From positions 1 to 5,352 of the forward strand of contig CAZUQA010000083.1 of assembly GCA_964622375.1 (NCBI GenBank): DNA of 5,352 bases, given 5' to 3'. The stretch comes from CAZUQA01 sp964622375. Its GTDB lineage: Bacteria > Bacillota_I > Bacilli_A > Erysipelotrichales > Erysipelotrichaceae. Both the position numbers and the translations under genes were made by a program. Positions 1-5,238 of the stretch are shown one piece after another (positions within the stretch are counted from its first letter, which is position 1; each line of letters begins with the position of its first letter). The notes under the pieces are model-generated. The model saw only the letters and a program-made list of their open reading frames with translations. It did no database searches and had not been told where the DNA came from.

Positions 1-752
1 AGGTGATCAAAGAGCTCAATGGGGCCCAAGCCATAGAATTGTTCGCTACTTATCTGGGAGCCCACGCCAAACCTAAAGAATTTCAAGATAATCCGACATA
101 TTTAGAGTTTTGCAGCCAACAGGTTTTACCGCAAGCCAGAGAATTAGCTGATTTTTGTGATATCTTTATTGACGATGGAGCTTTTAAGGCGGAAGAAGCT
201 GAAGTTTTCTTACGGGAAGCTCAGGCTTTAGGCTATAAAATCAAAATGCACATTGATGAACTGGAAAACTTGGGCGGTGCAAATTTGGCAGTTAAACTGC
301 AAGCGACTTCAGTCGAACACTGCATCAAGACTAGGCCGCGAGAACTGCAGGCGCTGGCTGACAATAAAATTCCGGTAGTTTTACTGCCGGGGACTTCTTT
401 TAATTTGAATAAGAACTATGCACCGGCCAAGCAAATGCGGGATATGGGGCTTGTTTTAGCTTTAGGCAGTGATTATAATCCCGGCTCCTGTCCCTGTGAT
501 GACTACTTGTTGATAATGCGTTTAGCCAGCCGGGCCTATGGTTTACTGGCAGAGGAAATATTGGCTATGGCCAGCATTAATGCCGCTGCCAGCTTGGGTT
601 GTGAAGATAGAATCGGGTCATTGGAAGCAGGTAAACAAGCGGATTTCGTGGTGCTTGATGCCGCCGATTTCAATGAAGTAATTGCCCGCATGGATTTTGA
701 TCCAATATATCAGGTCTATAAAAAAGGAGAAAAAGTATATGATGTTGGATAG
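1..752 (+). CDS. hutI: Imidazolonepropionase (HutI), C-terminal part, 5' end outside the window
   Basis: This enzyme (EC 3.5.2.7) hydrolyses 4-imidazolone-5-propanoate to N-formimidoyl-L-glutamate, the third step of cytoplasmic histidine degradation. It belongs to the metal-dependent amidohydrolase superfamily. The visible 249 residues run in frame from base 3 to the TAG at 750-752. Family signatures seen are TYLGAHA (H21), the long LADFCDIF stretch, HIDE (H83, usually HADE), SVEH (H106, usually SADH), LLPGTSF, and SDYNPGSCPC (D157, the metal-ligand aspartate motif usually written TDFNPGS). The end has the amidohydrolase pattern GSLEAGKQADFVVLD. Family members are about 400-420 residues, so roughly 150-170 residues, including the N-terminal HxH metal site, lie upstream. 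The GTG at base 3 is therefore an internal valine codon, not a start. The downstream cyclodeaminase gene overlaps the last 14 bases, which indicates an operon. The residues visible are intact, with no sign of decay. Confidence 0.95.
   Translation, partial: VIKELNGAQAIELFATYLGAHAKPKEFQDNPTYLEFCSQQVLPQARELADFCDIFIDDGAFKAEEAEVFLREAQALGYKIKMHIDELENLGGANLAVKLQATSVEHCIKTRPRELQALADNKIPVVLLPGTSFNLNKNYAPAKQMRDMGLVLALGSDYNPGSCPCDDYLLIMRLASRAYGLLAEEILAMASINAAASLGCEDRIGSLEAGKQADFVVLDAADFNEVIARMDFDPIYQVYKKGEKVYDVG
724..730 (+). promoter_or_regulatory. Ribosome binding site that sets the cyclodeaminase start
   Basis: AAGGAGA lies inside the end of hutI, 8 bases before the ATG at 739. It decides the start of the next gene. 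An upstream in-frame ATG at 682 would add 19 residues that read as out-of-frame hutI and match nothing in the family. A second ATG at 742 follows directly but has a longer spacing of 11 bases. Confidence 0.75.
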
Positions 753-1377
753 CAGTGTTTACAAGTTTATTGAAGAAGTAGAGGCTGACAGCCCGATACC
801 GGGCGGTGGCAGCGTCAGTTCCTTAGTCGGAGCTTTAGGCAGTGCCTTAGCGCGGATGTATCAAAACCTTTCTTTTAATCGCAAAAAATACGAAGCAAAT
901 AACGAAGCGACAAAAGCGGAATTTGTTCGGGTGTTTGATGAACTGGCTGCTATCCAAAAAGATTTATTGGTCTATGTCCAAAAAGATGCGGAAGCTTACG
1001 AGCATGTAATCAGCGCTTATAAACTGGCTAAAGAGAGTGAAGAAGAGATAGCGGGGCGCAACAAAGCGCTATTTGATGCGACCATAATCGCTATTGACTC
1101 GCCGTTAACGATCATGCGCTTGTCTGTTAAGGCCTTAAGCTTGTTAAAAATAATAGCTGGTAAAGGCAATGACAATGCCATCAGTGATGTCGCTGTCGGT
1201 GCCCTATTATTAGCTGCAGCGACGGAAGGAGCATCATTGAACGTTTTGATCAATCTCAATAGTAATAACCGAGAAATGCATGAAAAAGTTTTAGCAGAGC
1301 ATGAAGAACTTTTGGAAACCGCCAAAGTTGAAAAAGCTCAAATTATGGATTTGGTTATAGCTAAAATCAAACCGTAA
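739..1377 (+). CDS. fchA: Formimidoyltetrahydrofolate cyclodeaminase / methenyl-THF cyclohydrolase (FTCD_C family)
   Basis: A 212-residue stand-alone cyclodeaminase-type protein, the usual length for this family. The reaction expected in this setting is 5-formimidoyl-THF to 5,10-methenyl-THF plus ammonia (EC 4.3.1.4). Close relatives act as methenyl-THF cyclohydrolases (EC 3.5.4.9). The family hallmark is seen at residues 19-25 (PIPGGGS, usually PTPGGGS), followed by an alanine/glycine-rich helix to about residue 40. Other family motifs are D83 in the VQKDAEAY region, NAISD (146-150) and GALLLAAATEGASLNVLINL (154-173). It is mostly helical, cytoplasmic, and probably dimeric as in the family. 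The start at 739 overlaps hutI by 14 bases and implies translational coupling. The glutamate formimidoyltransferase that would supply its substrate is not in the window and may lie upstream. The family assignment is secure. Deaminase versus cyclohydrolase activity is inferred from the hut context. Confidence 0.92.
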   Translation: MMLDSSVYKFIEEVEADSPIPGGGSVSSLVGALGSALARMYQNLSFNRKKYEANNEATKAEFVRVFDELAAIQKDLLVYVQKDAEAYEHVISAYKLAKESEEEIAGRNKALFDATIIAIDSPLTIMRLSVKALSLLKIIAGKGNDNAISDVAVGALLLAAATEGASLNVLINLNSNNREMHEKVLAEHEELLETAKVEKAQIMDLVIAKIKP

Positions 1378-1414
1378 TTAAAAAATCAAACTGCGAAAAA
1401 AGCAACTTTTGTGG

Positions 1415-1420
1415 TATAGT
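1415..1420 (+). promoter_or_regulatory. Weak candidate extended -10 box before the SH3-like lipoprotein gene
   Basis: TATAGT is preceded by TGG at 1412-1414, giving an extended -10 pattern (TGnTATAGT). There is no good -35: the sequence 17-18 bases upstream is CTGCGA or TGCGAA. A start of transcription 6-8 bases downstream would fall at about 1426-1428, inside the AGGGA ribosome binding site, leaving a very short leader. That makes the call doubtful. The 60-base gap shows no convincing terminator, so read-through from the hut genes is the alternative. Confidence 0.25.
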
Positions 1421-1437
1421 CAGTAGGGAAGCATTTT

Positions 1438-2619
1438 ATGAAACTTAAAGGAAAAAAAGATAAAAGAAAGGGCCGCGGGATTATTGTTATCTGGCTTTTT
1501 ATGGGGCTTTTATCAGCTTGCGGAAAGATAAACGATATTGAAGAAATTCCCTTGATTGATGTGGCTGCCGAACAGGGAGAAAGTAATAGTTTTGATTGTT
1601 CACCGGAAGGCGCTAAAGATTATATTGTTTGGTTACTGGAAAACCAACTGACACAGTACTGGGGCGCCCAAATTTTAAATACTGATATCATCGATTTACA
1701 AAATAATTTAAGGAATTCCTATGAATTCTATTTATTCATTAATGACAACTGTCAACCACTATACTTCAATGGACAAAAACCGCTTGCCGATTGCGGACAG
1801 TATTTTACAGAAAATGAAGCGCGGCAGCTGTTGAGTTTAGCCGAGCAAGGTTATGATACGCCGGGAGCTGCGGTGTATTTGCTGAGCTGTGTGCAAAAAC
1901 TGGCAAACAGTTTGTGGGGCGATGGCGTTGTCAACATCAGAAAAGAGTTGGCTTTTAATGACTCTTTGTTTTTTCCTTCGCTGAAGGGCAATCTGGGGGT
2001 TTTTGTCAGTAGTGCCGACTTTGATCCCGGTGTGATAATCTATCGGGTAGTAGCCGCCTCACCCGCTGGCGAAAGCGGCAAGGAATTTATTGTCAGTTTG
2101 CAAATAGTCGAAGCTTACTTTTTATCCGATGATGAAATTGTTGACCCGGATGATTACGAAAGCTGGAGTGAGCCCTACAACTGTGTGGTAAGCGATTTCT
2201 ATAACGATACTATTTACTTTTTAAATATCGACAAGAAAATTGAACAGTCGGCTTTGTTGAGTGAGCAATTCTTTGAATTAATCAAACTCCCGGAGAAAAT
2301 CGGAGCTATCAAAGTGCTGGTTAGCTATAATGAAAAGGGTATGCATTTGGTTGGGCGCCCGGCCACTGACAAAGTTGTTGAACCGCAAGAATATTGTTTT
2401 CTTGAACTGTTGGTGAAAGTTAAAAACGGCACAGTATTACGACGTGGTCCCAAAGAAAATTATGACAGAATCACAGATATTGCTTTTGATGAAAGACTGA
2501 CAGCTATCGGTATTATGGCAGGTTTCAGCGACTGGTACTATATAGAATATTATAATGAAAGCAAACAAGCTATCTATTATGGCTGGTTGACTGCTGCTGA
2601 TTTGGAAGTAGCAGAGTAG
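1438..2619 (+). CDS. Predicted lipoprotein with C-terminal SH3-like domain, function unknown
   Basis: A 393-residue protein that I do not recognise as a whole. The N-terminus is a lipoprotein signal peptide: a very basic n-region (residues 2-13), a hydrophobic core (15-26) and lipobox LSAC with the cysteine at residue 28. The mature protein would be lipid-anchored on the outer face of the membrane. Residues about 29-320 have mixed alpha/beta character, are rich in aromatic and acidic residues, and carry no motif I can name. Residues about 324-393 fit the bacterial SH3 (SH3b) pattern, with VLRRGP at 333-338, then aromatic DWYYIEY and a closing GW near 382-383. Such domains often bind cell-wall peptides, which would place the protein at the wall. 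The start ATG has AGGGAAG at 1425-1431, 6 bases upstream. It stands alone between the hut genes and the sigma-factor operon, with gaps of 60 and 286 bases. Confidence 0.8.
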   Translation: MKLKGKKDKRKGRGIIVIWLFMGLLSACGKINDIEEIPLIDVAAEQGESNSFDCSPEGAKDYIVWLLENQLTQYWGAQILNTDIIDLQNNLRNSYEFYLFINDNCQPLYFNGQKPLADCGQYFTENEARQLLSLAEQGYDTPGAAVYLLSCVQKLANSLWGDGVVNIRKELAFNDSLFFPSLKGNLGVFVSSADFDPGVIIYRVVAASPAGESGKEFIVSLQIVEAYFLSDDEIVDPDDYESWSEPYNCVVSDFYNDTIYFLNIDKKIEQSALLSEQFFELIKLPEKIGAIKVLVSYNEKGMHLVGRPATDKVVEPQEYCFLELLVKVKNGTVLRRGPKENYDRITDIAFDERLTAIGIMAGFSDWYYIEYYNESKQAIYYGWLTAADLEVAE

Positions 2620-2649
2620 AAATAATCAAAGAGTATTACCGTAAAGAGC

Positions 2650-2699
2650 AGCTGCTAAGATGTTTTTTTGAGATTTCTGATTTAAAAAAATACGCAGCT
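2650..2699 (+). terminator. Imperfect inverted repeat, possible weak terminator after the lipoprotein gene
   Basis: AGCTGC (2650-2655) can pair with GCAGCT (2694-2699). Inside that, TGTTTTTTT (2661-2669) can pair with AAAAAAATA (2684-2692) with one G-U pair, leaving a 14-base loop and an uneven interior bulge (5 bases against 1). A T-rich stretch, TATTTTT at 2703-2709, follows shortly after, as expected for a terminator. The long A/T inner stem and the bulge make it weak. A second AT-only pairing, AAAAATA (2686-2692) with TATTTTT (2703-2709), competes with it. It lies 31 bases after the stop of the lipoprotein gene, a sensible place for a terminator. Confidence 0.35.
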
Positions 2700-2750
2700 T
2701 GATATTTTTAGCGACTGGCTTTTCTGAGGAATTTTAGCAGTGAGTTTTTC

Positions 2751-2776
2751 ATCGTGGCAGCCCGTTTTTCCACGGT
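2751..2776. repeat. Inverted repeat (7-bp arms) just upstream of the sigma-operon promoter candidate
   Basis: ATCGTGG (2751-2757) is complementary to CCACGGT (2770-2776), counting one G-U pair if it folds as RNA. As DNA the exact arms are CGTGG and CCACG. The centre is 12 bases and contains a T run. No T run follows the second arm, so it does not look like an ordinary terminator. It ends 9 bases before a TATAAC box, so it covers the -35 region of the possible promoter and could be an operator. This is inference from position only. Confidence 0.35.
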
Positions 2777-2785
2777 AGCAAACAC

Positions 2786-2791
2786 TATAAC
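2786..2791 (+). promoter_or_regulatory. Candidate -10 box for the leader-ORF / sigma-factor operon
   Basis: TATAAC lies in an A/T-rich tract 39 bases before the leader ORF start. A transcription start near 2797-2799 would leave a leader of about 30 bases and keep the AAGGGAG ribosome binding site intact, so the geometry is good. No -35 element resembling TTGACA is found 15-18 bases upstream, so it would need an activator or an atypical -35. I also saw no ECF-type pair (GGAAC with CGTC about 16 bases on) in the 286-base gap, so self-regulation by the downstream sigma factor is not visible here. Confidence 0.3.
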
Positions 2792-2816
2792 ATAAGCTAG
2801 CTATTTATTTAAAAAA

Positions 2817-2823
2817 AAGGGAG
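2817..2823 (+). promoter_or_regulatory. Ribosome binding site of the 23-codon leader ORF
   Basis: AAGGGAG ends 6 bases before the ATG at 2830 and 9 bases before the ATG at 2833. It is at least as good as the site of the sigma-factor gene itself, and is the main reason for believing that the small upstream ORF is translated. Confidence 0.5.
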
Positions 2824-2829
2824 TTTGTG

Positions 2830-2901
2830 ATGATGCAGAAAAAAACACAAAACTTCCGTCATTTATGGTTTAAAAATTGTATTATTAGTGAAAGAGGTTG
2901 A
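2830..2901 (+). CDS. Possible 23-residue leader peptide upstream of the sigma-factor gene
   Basis: A short open frame running from ATG 2830 (a second ATG follows at 2833) to TGA 2899-2901. It encodes 23 residues starting MMQKKTQNFR and ending ISERG. It is basic, with four aromatic or histidine residues clustered in the middle, and has no signal peptide or known family. The ribosome binding site is well placed. Its stop lies 4 bases before the sigma-factor ATG at 2906, and the ribosome binding site of the sigma gene (2891-2897) lies inside its last codons. Ribosomes translating the leader would therefore pass over, and could control or couple to, sigma-factor translation. It could equally be a chance ORF in a 5' leader. 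Confidence 0.4.
   Translation: MMQKKTQNFRHLWFKNCIISERG
2891..2897 (+). promoter_or_regulatory. Ribosome binding site that sets the sigma-factor start
   Basis: AAAGAGG is 8 bases before ATG 2906. The in-frame GTG at 2888 has no purine-rich site upstream (TTGTATTATTA precedes it), so the ATG at 2906 is preferred and the site falls within the leader ORF. Confidence 0.65.
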
Positions 2902-2905
2902 AACT

Positions 2906-3403
2906 ATGACAAATACTTTGTTACGTACGAACAAAGAGATTGTGGAGATTTTCAAACGTCATAATAAAATGCTCTATCGCGTTTGTTTTTCCTATCTGAA
3001 AAATCAGGCAGATACCGAAGATATCGTCCAAGATACCTTCTATCAGATGATTATCAGCCAAAAAGCTTTTGAAAACTCGGAACACGAGAAAGCTTGGCTA
3101 ATCAGAACAGCCAGTAATCTCTGTAAGAACAAGTTAAAACATTGGTGGGGTAAACATGAAGACTTGGCTGATTATCAGGATTTCAAAGGAAGCCAAAACT
3201 ATAAACCCGATGATACTTTAGAAGTGGTCTTACAACTGCCCGAAAAGTATAAGGTGGTAATCTATCTTTACTACTATGAAGGTTACAACAGCGAAGAGAT
3301 AGCCAAGATGTTACAAAAACCACAATCGACCATTCGCAATCATCTTTCGGAAGCTCGAAAAATACTAAAAGAGAAAATAGGTGATGAGTTCGATGAAAAA
3401 TAA
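2906..3403 (+). CDS. RNA polymerase ECF-type sigma-70 family factor
   Basis: A 165-residue alternative sigma factor that would direct RNA polymerase to a small regulon, usually in response to envelope or extracellular signals. Region 2 spans about residues 12-80: the LYRVCFSYLKNQADTEDIVQDTF pattern has the typical DxEDIVQDTF core (36-45), and W64-L65-R67 belongs to the region 2.3-2.4 helix. An acidic linker follows (84-105). Region 4 spans about 107-158: LPEKYKVVIYLYYYEG (111-126), then the helix-turn-helix NSEEIAKMLQKPQSTIRNHLSEARKIL, in which STIRNHLSEAR (141-151) is the recognition helix. The length and the lack of regions 1 and 3 are typical of ECF sigmas. The 3' end overlaps the next gene, a membrane protein, by 11 bases, the usual layout for a sigma with its anti-sigma. 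The ECF subgroup cannot be set from sequence reading alone. Confidence 0.93.
   Translation: MTNTLLRTNKEIVEIFKRHNKMLYRVCFSYLKNQADTEDIVQDTFYQMIISQKAFENSEHEKAWLIRTASNLCKNKLKHWWGKHEDLADYQDFKGSQNYKPDDTLEVVLQLPEKYKVVIYLYYYEGYNSEEIAKMLQKPQSTIRNHLSEARKILKEKIGDEFDEK
3379..3385 (+). promoter_or_regulatory. Ribosome binding site that sets the membrane-protein start
   Basis: AGGTGAT is an exact match to seven bases of the AGGAGGTGAT consensus and lies 7 bases before ATG 3393. This favours 3393 over the in-frame GTG 3381 and ATG 3384, which overlap the site itself. Confidence 0.6.
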
Positions 3404-4235
3404 AAAGATTATTGAAGCGTACAATAAAATAGAAATCACAGAAGCCAGGCAACAAAAAATGTTGGAAGCTGTTCTTGACAAAGTTGACAGACCAAAAGCT
3501 GTAAGAAACGGCTTACTTAATGGAAACAAGTGGTTACACTTGGCATCATTAGTCGCAATGGCGGCTATGGCTGTAATAATACTGGCTAATCCCGGGCTGT
3601 CAGCGCCAAAAAAGGCAGATATCTCCGATGACTTGAACAAAGCTGAAGTATCTGAGTGCCTTTATTGTGATGAAGAAAATGAAGCTAAGGTCTATTATGT
3701 TGATCGGGCACCCGCCAGTTCAACGACCACTGACTTGCAACCGCTAAGTGAGAAAGAGTTGCTTCTAAATGCCAAAACGATAATTGTGGAGGCAACAATT
3801 GTCGAAGTGCGCAATTTCGCCATCGATTTTGCGGGTTATCAAACATACAATGCCGTTGCCACTATTGAAGTAACGGAAGTTTTGCGCGGTGATGTCAAAA
3901 AAGGTGAGCATTTATCATTGATAGTGGGTACGCCATTGGATTTTCAAAATAACTACTACGTTGAAGATCATGAAACAGTAGCCCTGATGAAAAACGGCTT
4001 GTCCGGCATCTTCATTTTGGCAAAATACGATAGTCAGGATAGCTGGCAATATGGAAATGCCAGATTCTATTACAATAAAATGGCCGATTACTACTTCTTG
4101 GATGGGGTACGGTATCTTTTTCTGCAAAGCCCCCATGGCCTCAGCTTTGCCCGCTTTGCTTATCCCGGACTTAAGACTGCCGGTAATCTGCAAGATGTCA
4201 AAGCTTACATTGTAAAAATAATGGAAAGTGAGTGA
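3393..4235 (+). CDS. Single-pass membrane protein, probable anti-sigma factor with a large extracytoplasmic domain
   Basis: A 280-residue protein, inferred to bind the preceding sigma factor and hold it inactive. The cytoplasmic part is short (residues 1-46). Its pattern IIEAYNKIEITEARQQKML followed by a charged helix resembles the N-termini of clostridial anti-sigma factors. It has no zinc-binding HxxxCxxC (ZAS) motif. One membrane helix spans about 47-65 (WLHLASLVAMAAMAVIIL), so the remaining 215 residues would be outside. Just beyond the membrane is an extracytoplasmic CLYC motif (C89, C92). The outer domain (about 119-275) contains IIVEATIVEV and TIEVTEVLRGDVKKGE (157-172). This beta-strand pattern is common in secreted Bacillota proteins of unknown function. 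It overlaps the sigma gene by 11 bases and ends 5 bases before the next gene. The anti-sigma role rests on position and topology, not on a recognised domain. Confidence 0.72.
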   Translation: MKNKKIIEAYNKIEITEARQQKMLEAVLDKVDRPKAVRNGLLNGNKWLHLASLVAMAAMAVIILANPGLSAPKKADISDDLNKAEVSECLYCDEENEAKVYYVDRAPASSTTTDLQPLSEKELLLNAKTIIVEATIVEVRNFAIDFAGYQTYNAVATIEVTEVLRGDVKKGEHLSLIVGTPLDFQNNYYVEDHETVALMKNGLSGIFILAKYDSQDSWQYGNARFYYNKMADYYFLDGVRYLFLQSPHGLSFARFAYPGLKTAGNLQDVKAYIVKIMESE

Positions 4236-4240
4236 GGATT

Positions 4241-4606
4241 ATGAAAAAGCAAGTGCGGAAAAATTCGGGGATTCCTCGCTATCCGACAAAAGACGAGGTC
4301 GCTATAAATCCAACATTACTAAAAAACCAACCGCAATATTGGTATCGTCAACCTTTGTTAACTCTAAGTCTGATGGCATTGCTCAGCAGCGGTTTACTGG
4401 CTTGTAAAAAAACGGAAGAGCCGGAAAATGATTCCCGTCACAATTATGGCGAACTTGAAGGAGTGGTCGGCTATCTGCCGGCTACCGGTAAACTAACTGA
4501 AAAAGAAGCGATAGCAGTATTGATTGAAGAACTTGAAGAATCACAATTGGGTTTGCAGCTACAAGATTTTCTGGATTGGCTTTGTGCCACCGGTCAACTG
4601 CAATAA
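4241..4606 (+). CDS. Short member of a tandem family of lipoprotein-like proteins with a long conserved leader
   Basis: A 121-residue protein of unknown function. Residues 1-38 form a charged leader (net about +6) with Y14-P15, K17, L26-L27, P31, W34 and P38 in the same positions as in the two following genes. A hydrophobic stretch (38-54) ends in a lipobox-like LLAC with C55, suggesting a lipid-anchored surface protein with a very long n-region. A short linker, NYGELEG, a helix around TEKEAIAVLIEELEE (86-100) and the tail QDFLDWL (108-114) make up the rest. Compared with its neighbour at 4627 it lacks about 80 residues of the middle. The start at 4241 is preferred over GTG 4232, which would overlap the previous stop as GTGA, because the M1-to-Y14 distance then equals that of both paralogs. 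The ribosome binding site GAGG is only 3 bases from the ATG, so reinitiation after the upstream stop is likely. Confidence 0.72.
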   Translation: MKKQVRKNSGIPRYPTKDEVAINPTLLKNQPQYWYRQPLLTLSLMALLSSGLLACKKTEEPENDSRHNYGELEGVVGYLPATGKLTEKEAIAVLIEELEESQLGLQLQDFLDWLCATGQLQ

Positions 4607-4626
4607 CGAAAGAAAGAGAAACTGCT

Positions 4627-5208
4627 ATGGAAACAAAACCTATAAAACAGGCTAATAAGCCTAAGTATCCCGATAAGTATCAAATTGCGATAAATCGTGA
4701 TCTGCTAAAAAACCATCCTAAAGCATGGCACAAAGAACCGCTCTTAGCACTAAGCTTAACCGGCCTGTTAAGTAGCGCTTTGATAGGTTGCAAAGACAGC
4801 AATAACTACGGACACTTAGCCGGTGATATGACCTATACTTTAGAAATCAGTCAAATCACGGATGAAGAAGCGCTCAAAATCATCGCCGAAGAATTGGAAA
4901 AAGCCGGTTATAGTTTTACGGCAGCGCAAGAGAATGAGTCTTTTGATTTTGACGGGGCTTTGATAGTTGATGATAAGAAAATCAATTTGGAATTTGTCTC
5001 TTACAACGATTATCAAAACTTGAAGTACCCGGAAGCTACAGTCGATGAATATCACCACTTTCCTACCCAATCTCTGGCTTTGCAGTTAAAAGCTATTTAT
5101 CAAGATGCTGCTATATTCTACGCCCCGAATAATTATGAAGACGAAGAAACCATCAGACAACAGGTAATGGATTTTCTGACTTGGTTAGCCGGCATTAACA
5201 ATCAATAA
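4627..5208 (+). CDS. Long member of the same lipoprotein-like family
   Basis: A 193-residue protein of unknown function. The leader (1-38, net about +5) and hydrophobic segment (38-54) match the preceding gene product at 27 of the first 55 positions without gaps, and end in lipobox-like LIGC with C55. The mature part begins with KDSNNYGHLAG, then a helix around TDEEALKIIAEELEKAGY (78-95). A mixed alpha/beta domain follows (about 96-176), with INLEFVSYNDYQ (119-130), LALQLK (150-155) and AAIFYAPNNYEDEET (161-175). The protein ends with a helix carrying QVMDFLTWL (179-187). The start at 4627 keeps the paralog alignment and has AAAGAGA about 8 bases upstream. An earlier in-frame ATG (4576) lies inside the previous gene and has no support. 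It follows that gene after 20 bases, in the same transcription unit as the sigma factor. Surface location is inferred from the signal segment. Confidence 0.78.
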   Translation: METKPIKQANKPKYPDKYQIAINRDLLKNHPKAWHKEPLLALSLTGLLSSALIGCKDSNNYGHLAGDMTYTLEISQITDEEALKIIAEELEKAGYSFTAAQENESFDFDGALIVDDKKINLEFVSYNDYQNLKYPEATVDEYHHFPTQSLALQLKAIYQDAAIFYAPNNYEDEETIRQQVMDFLTWLAGINNQ

Positions 5209-5238
5209 ATAAATTAATAAAAGGAAGGAAACAGGAAT

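Noticed and set aside
3..5. GTG at the left edge as a start for hutI
   Set aside because: HutI proteins need about 150 more N-terminal residues including the HxH metal site. The frame continues out of the window.
682..738. Earlier ATG for the cyclodeaminase
   Set aside because: The added 19 residues are out-of-frame hutI sequence, and the strong AAGGAGA site lies downstream of it, in front of 739.
1017..1325. Open frame on the - strand, 102 codons, opposite the cyclodeaminase gene
   Set aside because: It lies wholly inside a gene with clear family motifs on the + strand, has serine/leucine-rich shadow composition and no ribosome binding site or known motif.
2649..2658. Perfect 10-base palindrome AGCAGCTGCT as an operator or terminator
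   Set aside because: With no loop it cannot form a useful hairpin alone, and a single palindrome of this size can occur by chance. Its right half is better explained as an arm of the 2650-2699 repeat.
2706..2738. Direct repeat TTTTAGC (2706-2712 and 2732-2738)
   Set aside because: Seven A/T-rich bases repeated once in a low-complexity gap is expected by chance.
2888..2905. GTG start six codons upstream for the sigma factor
   Set aside because: No ribosome binding site precedes it, while ATG 2906 has AAAGAGG at 8 bases.
3183..4193. Three - strand open frames (3183-3455, 3365-3640, 3915-4193) opposite the sigma and membrane-protein genes
   Set aside because: All are antisense to well-supported genes, overlap one another or the sigma/anti-sigma junction, and encode nothing recognisable.
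4576..4626. ATG 4576 as the start of the long paralog
   Set aside because: It would overlap the previous gene and add 17 residues that break the exact M1 alignment of the three paralogs.
4840..5070. Open frame on the - strand opposite the 193-residue paralog
   Set aside because: The + strand product aligns with its paralogs, so this is a shadow.
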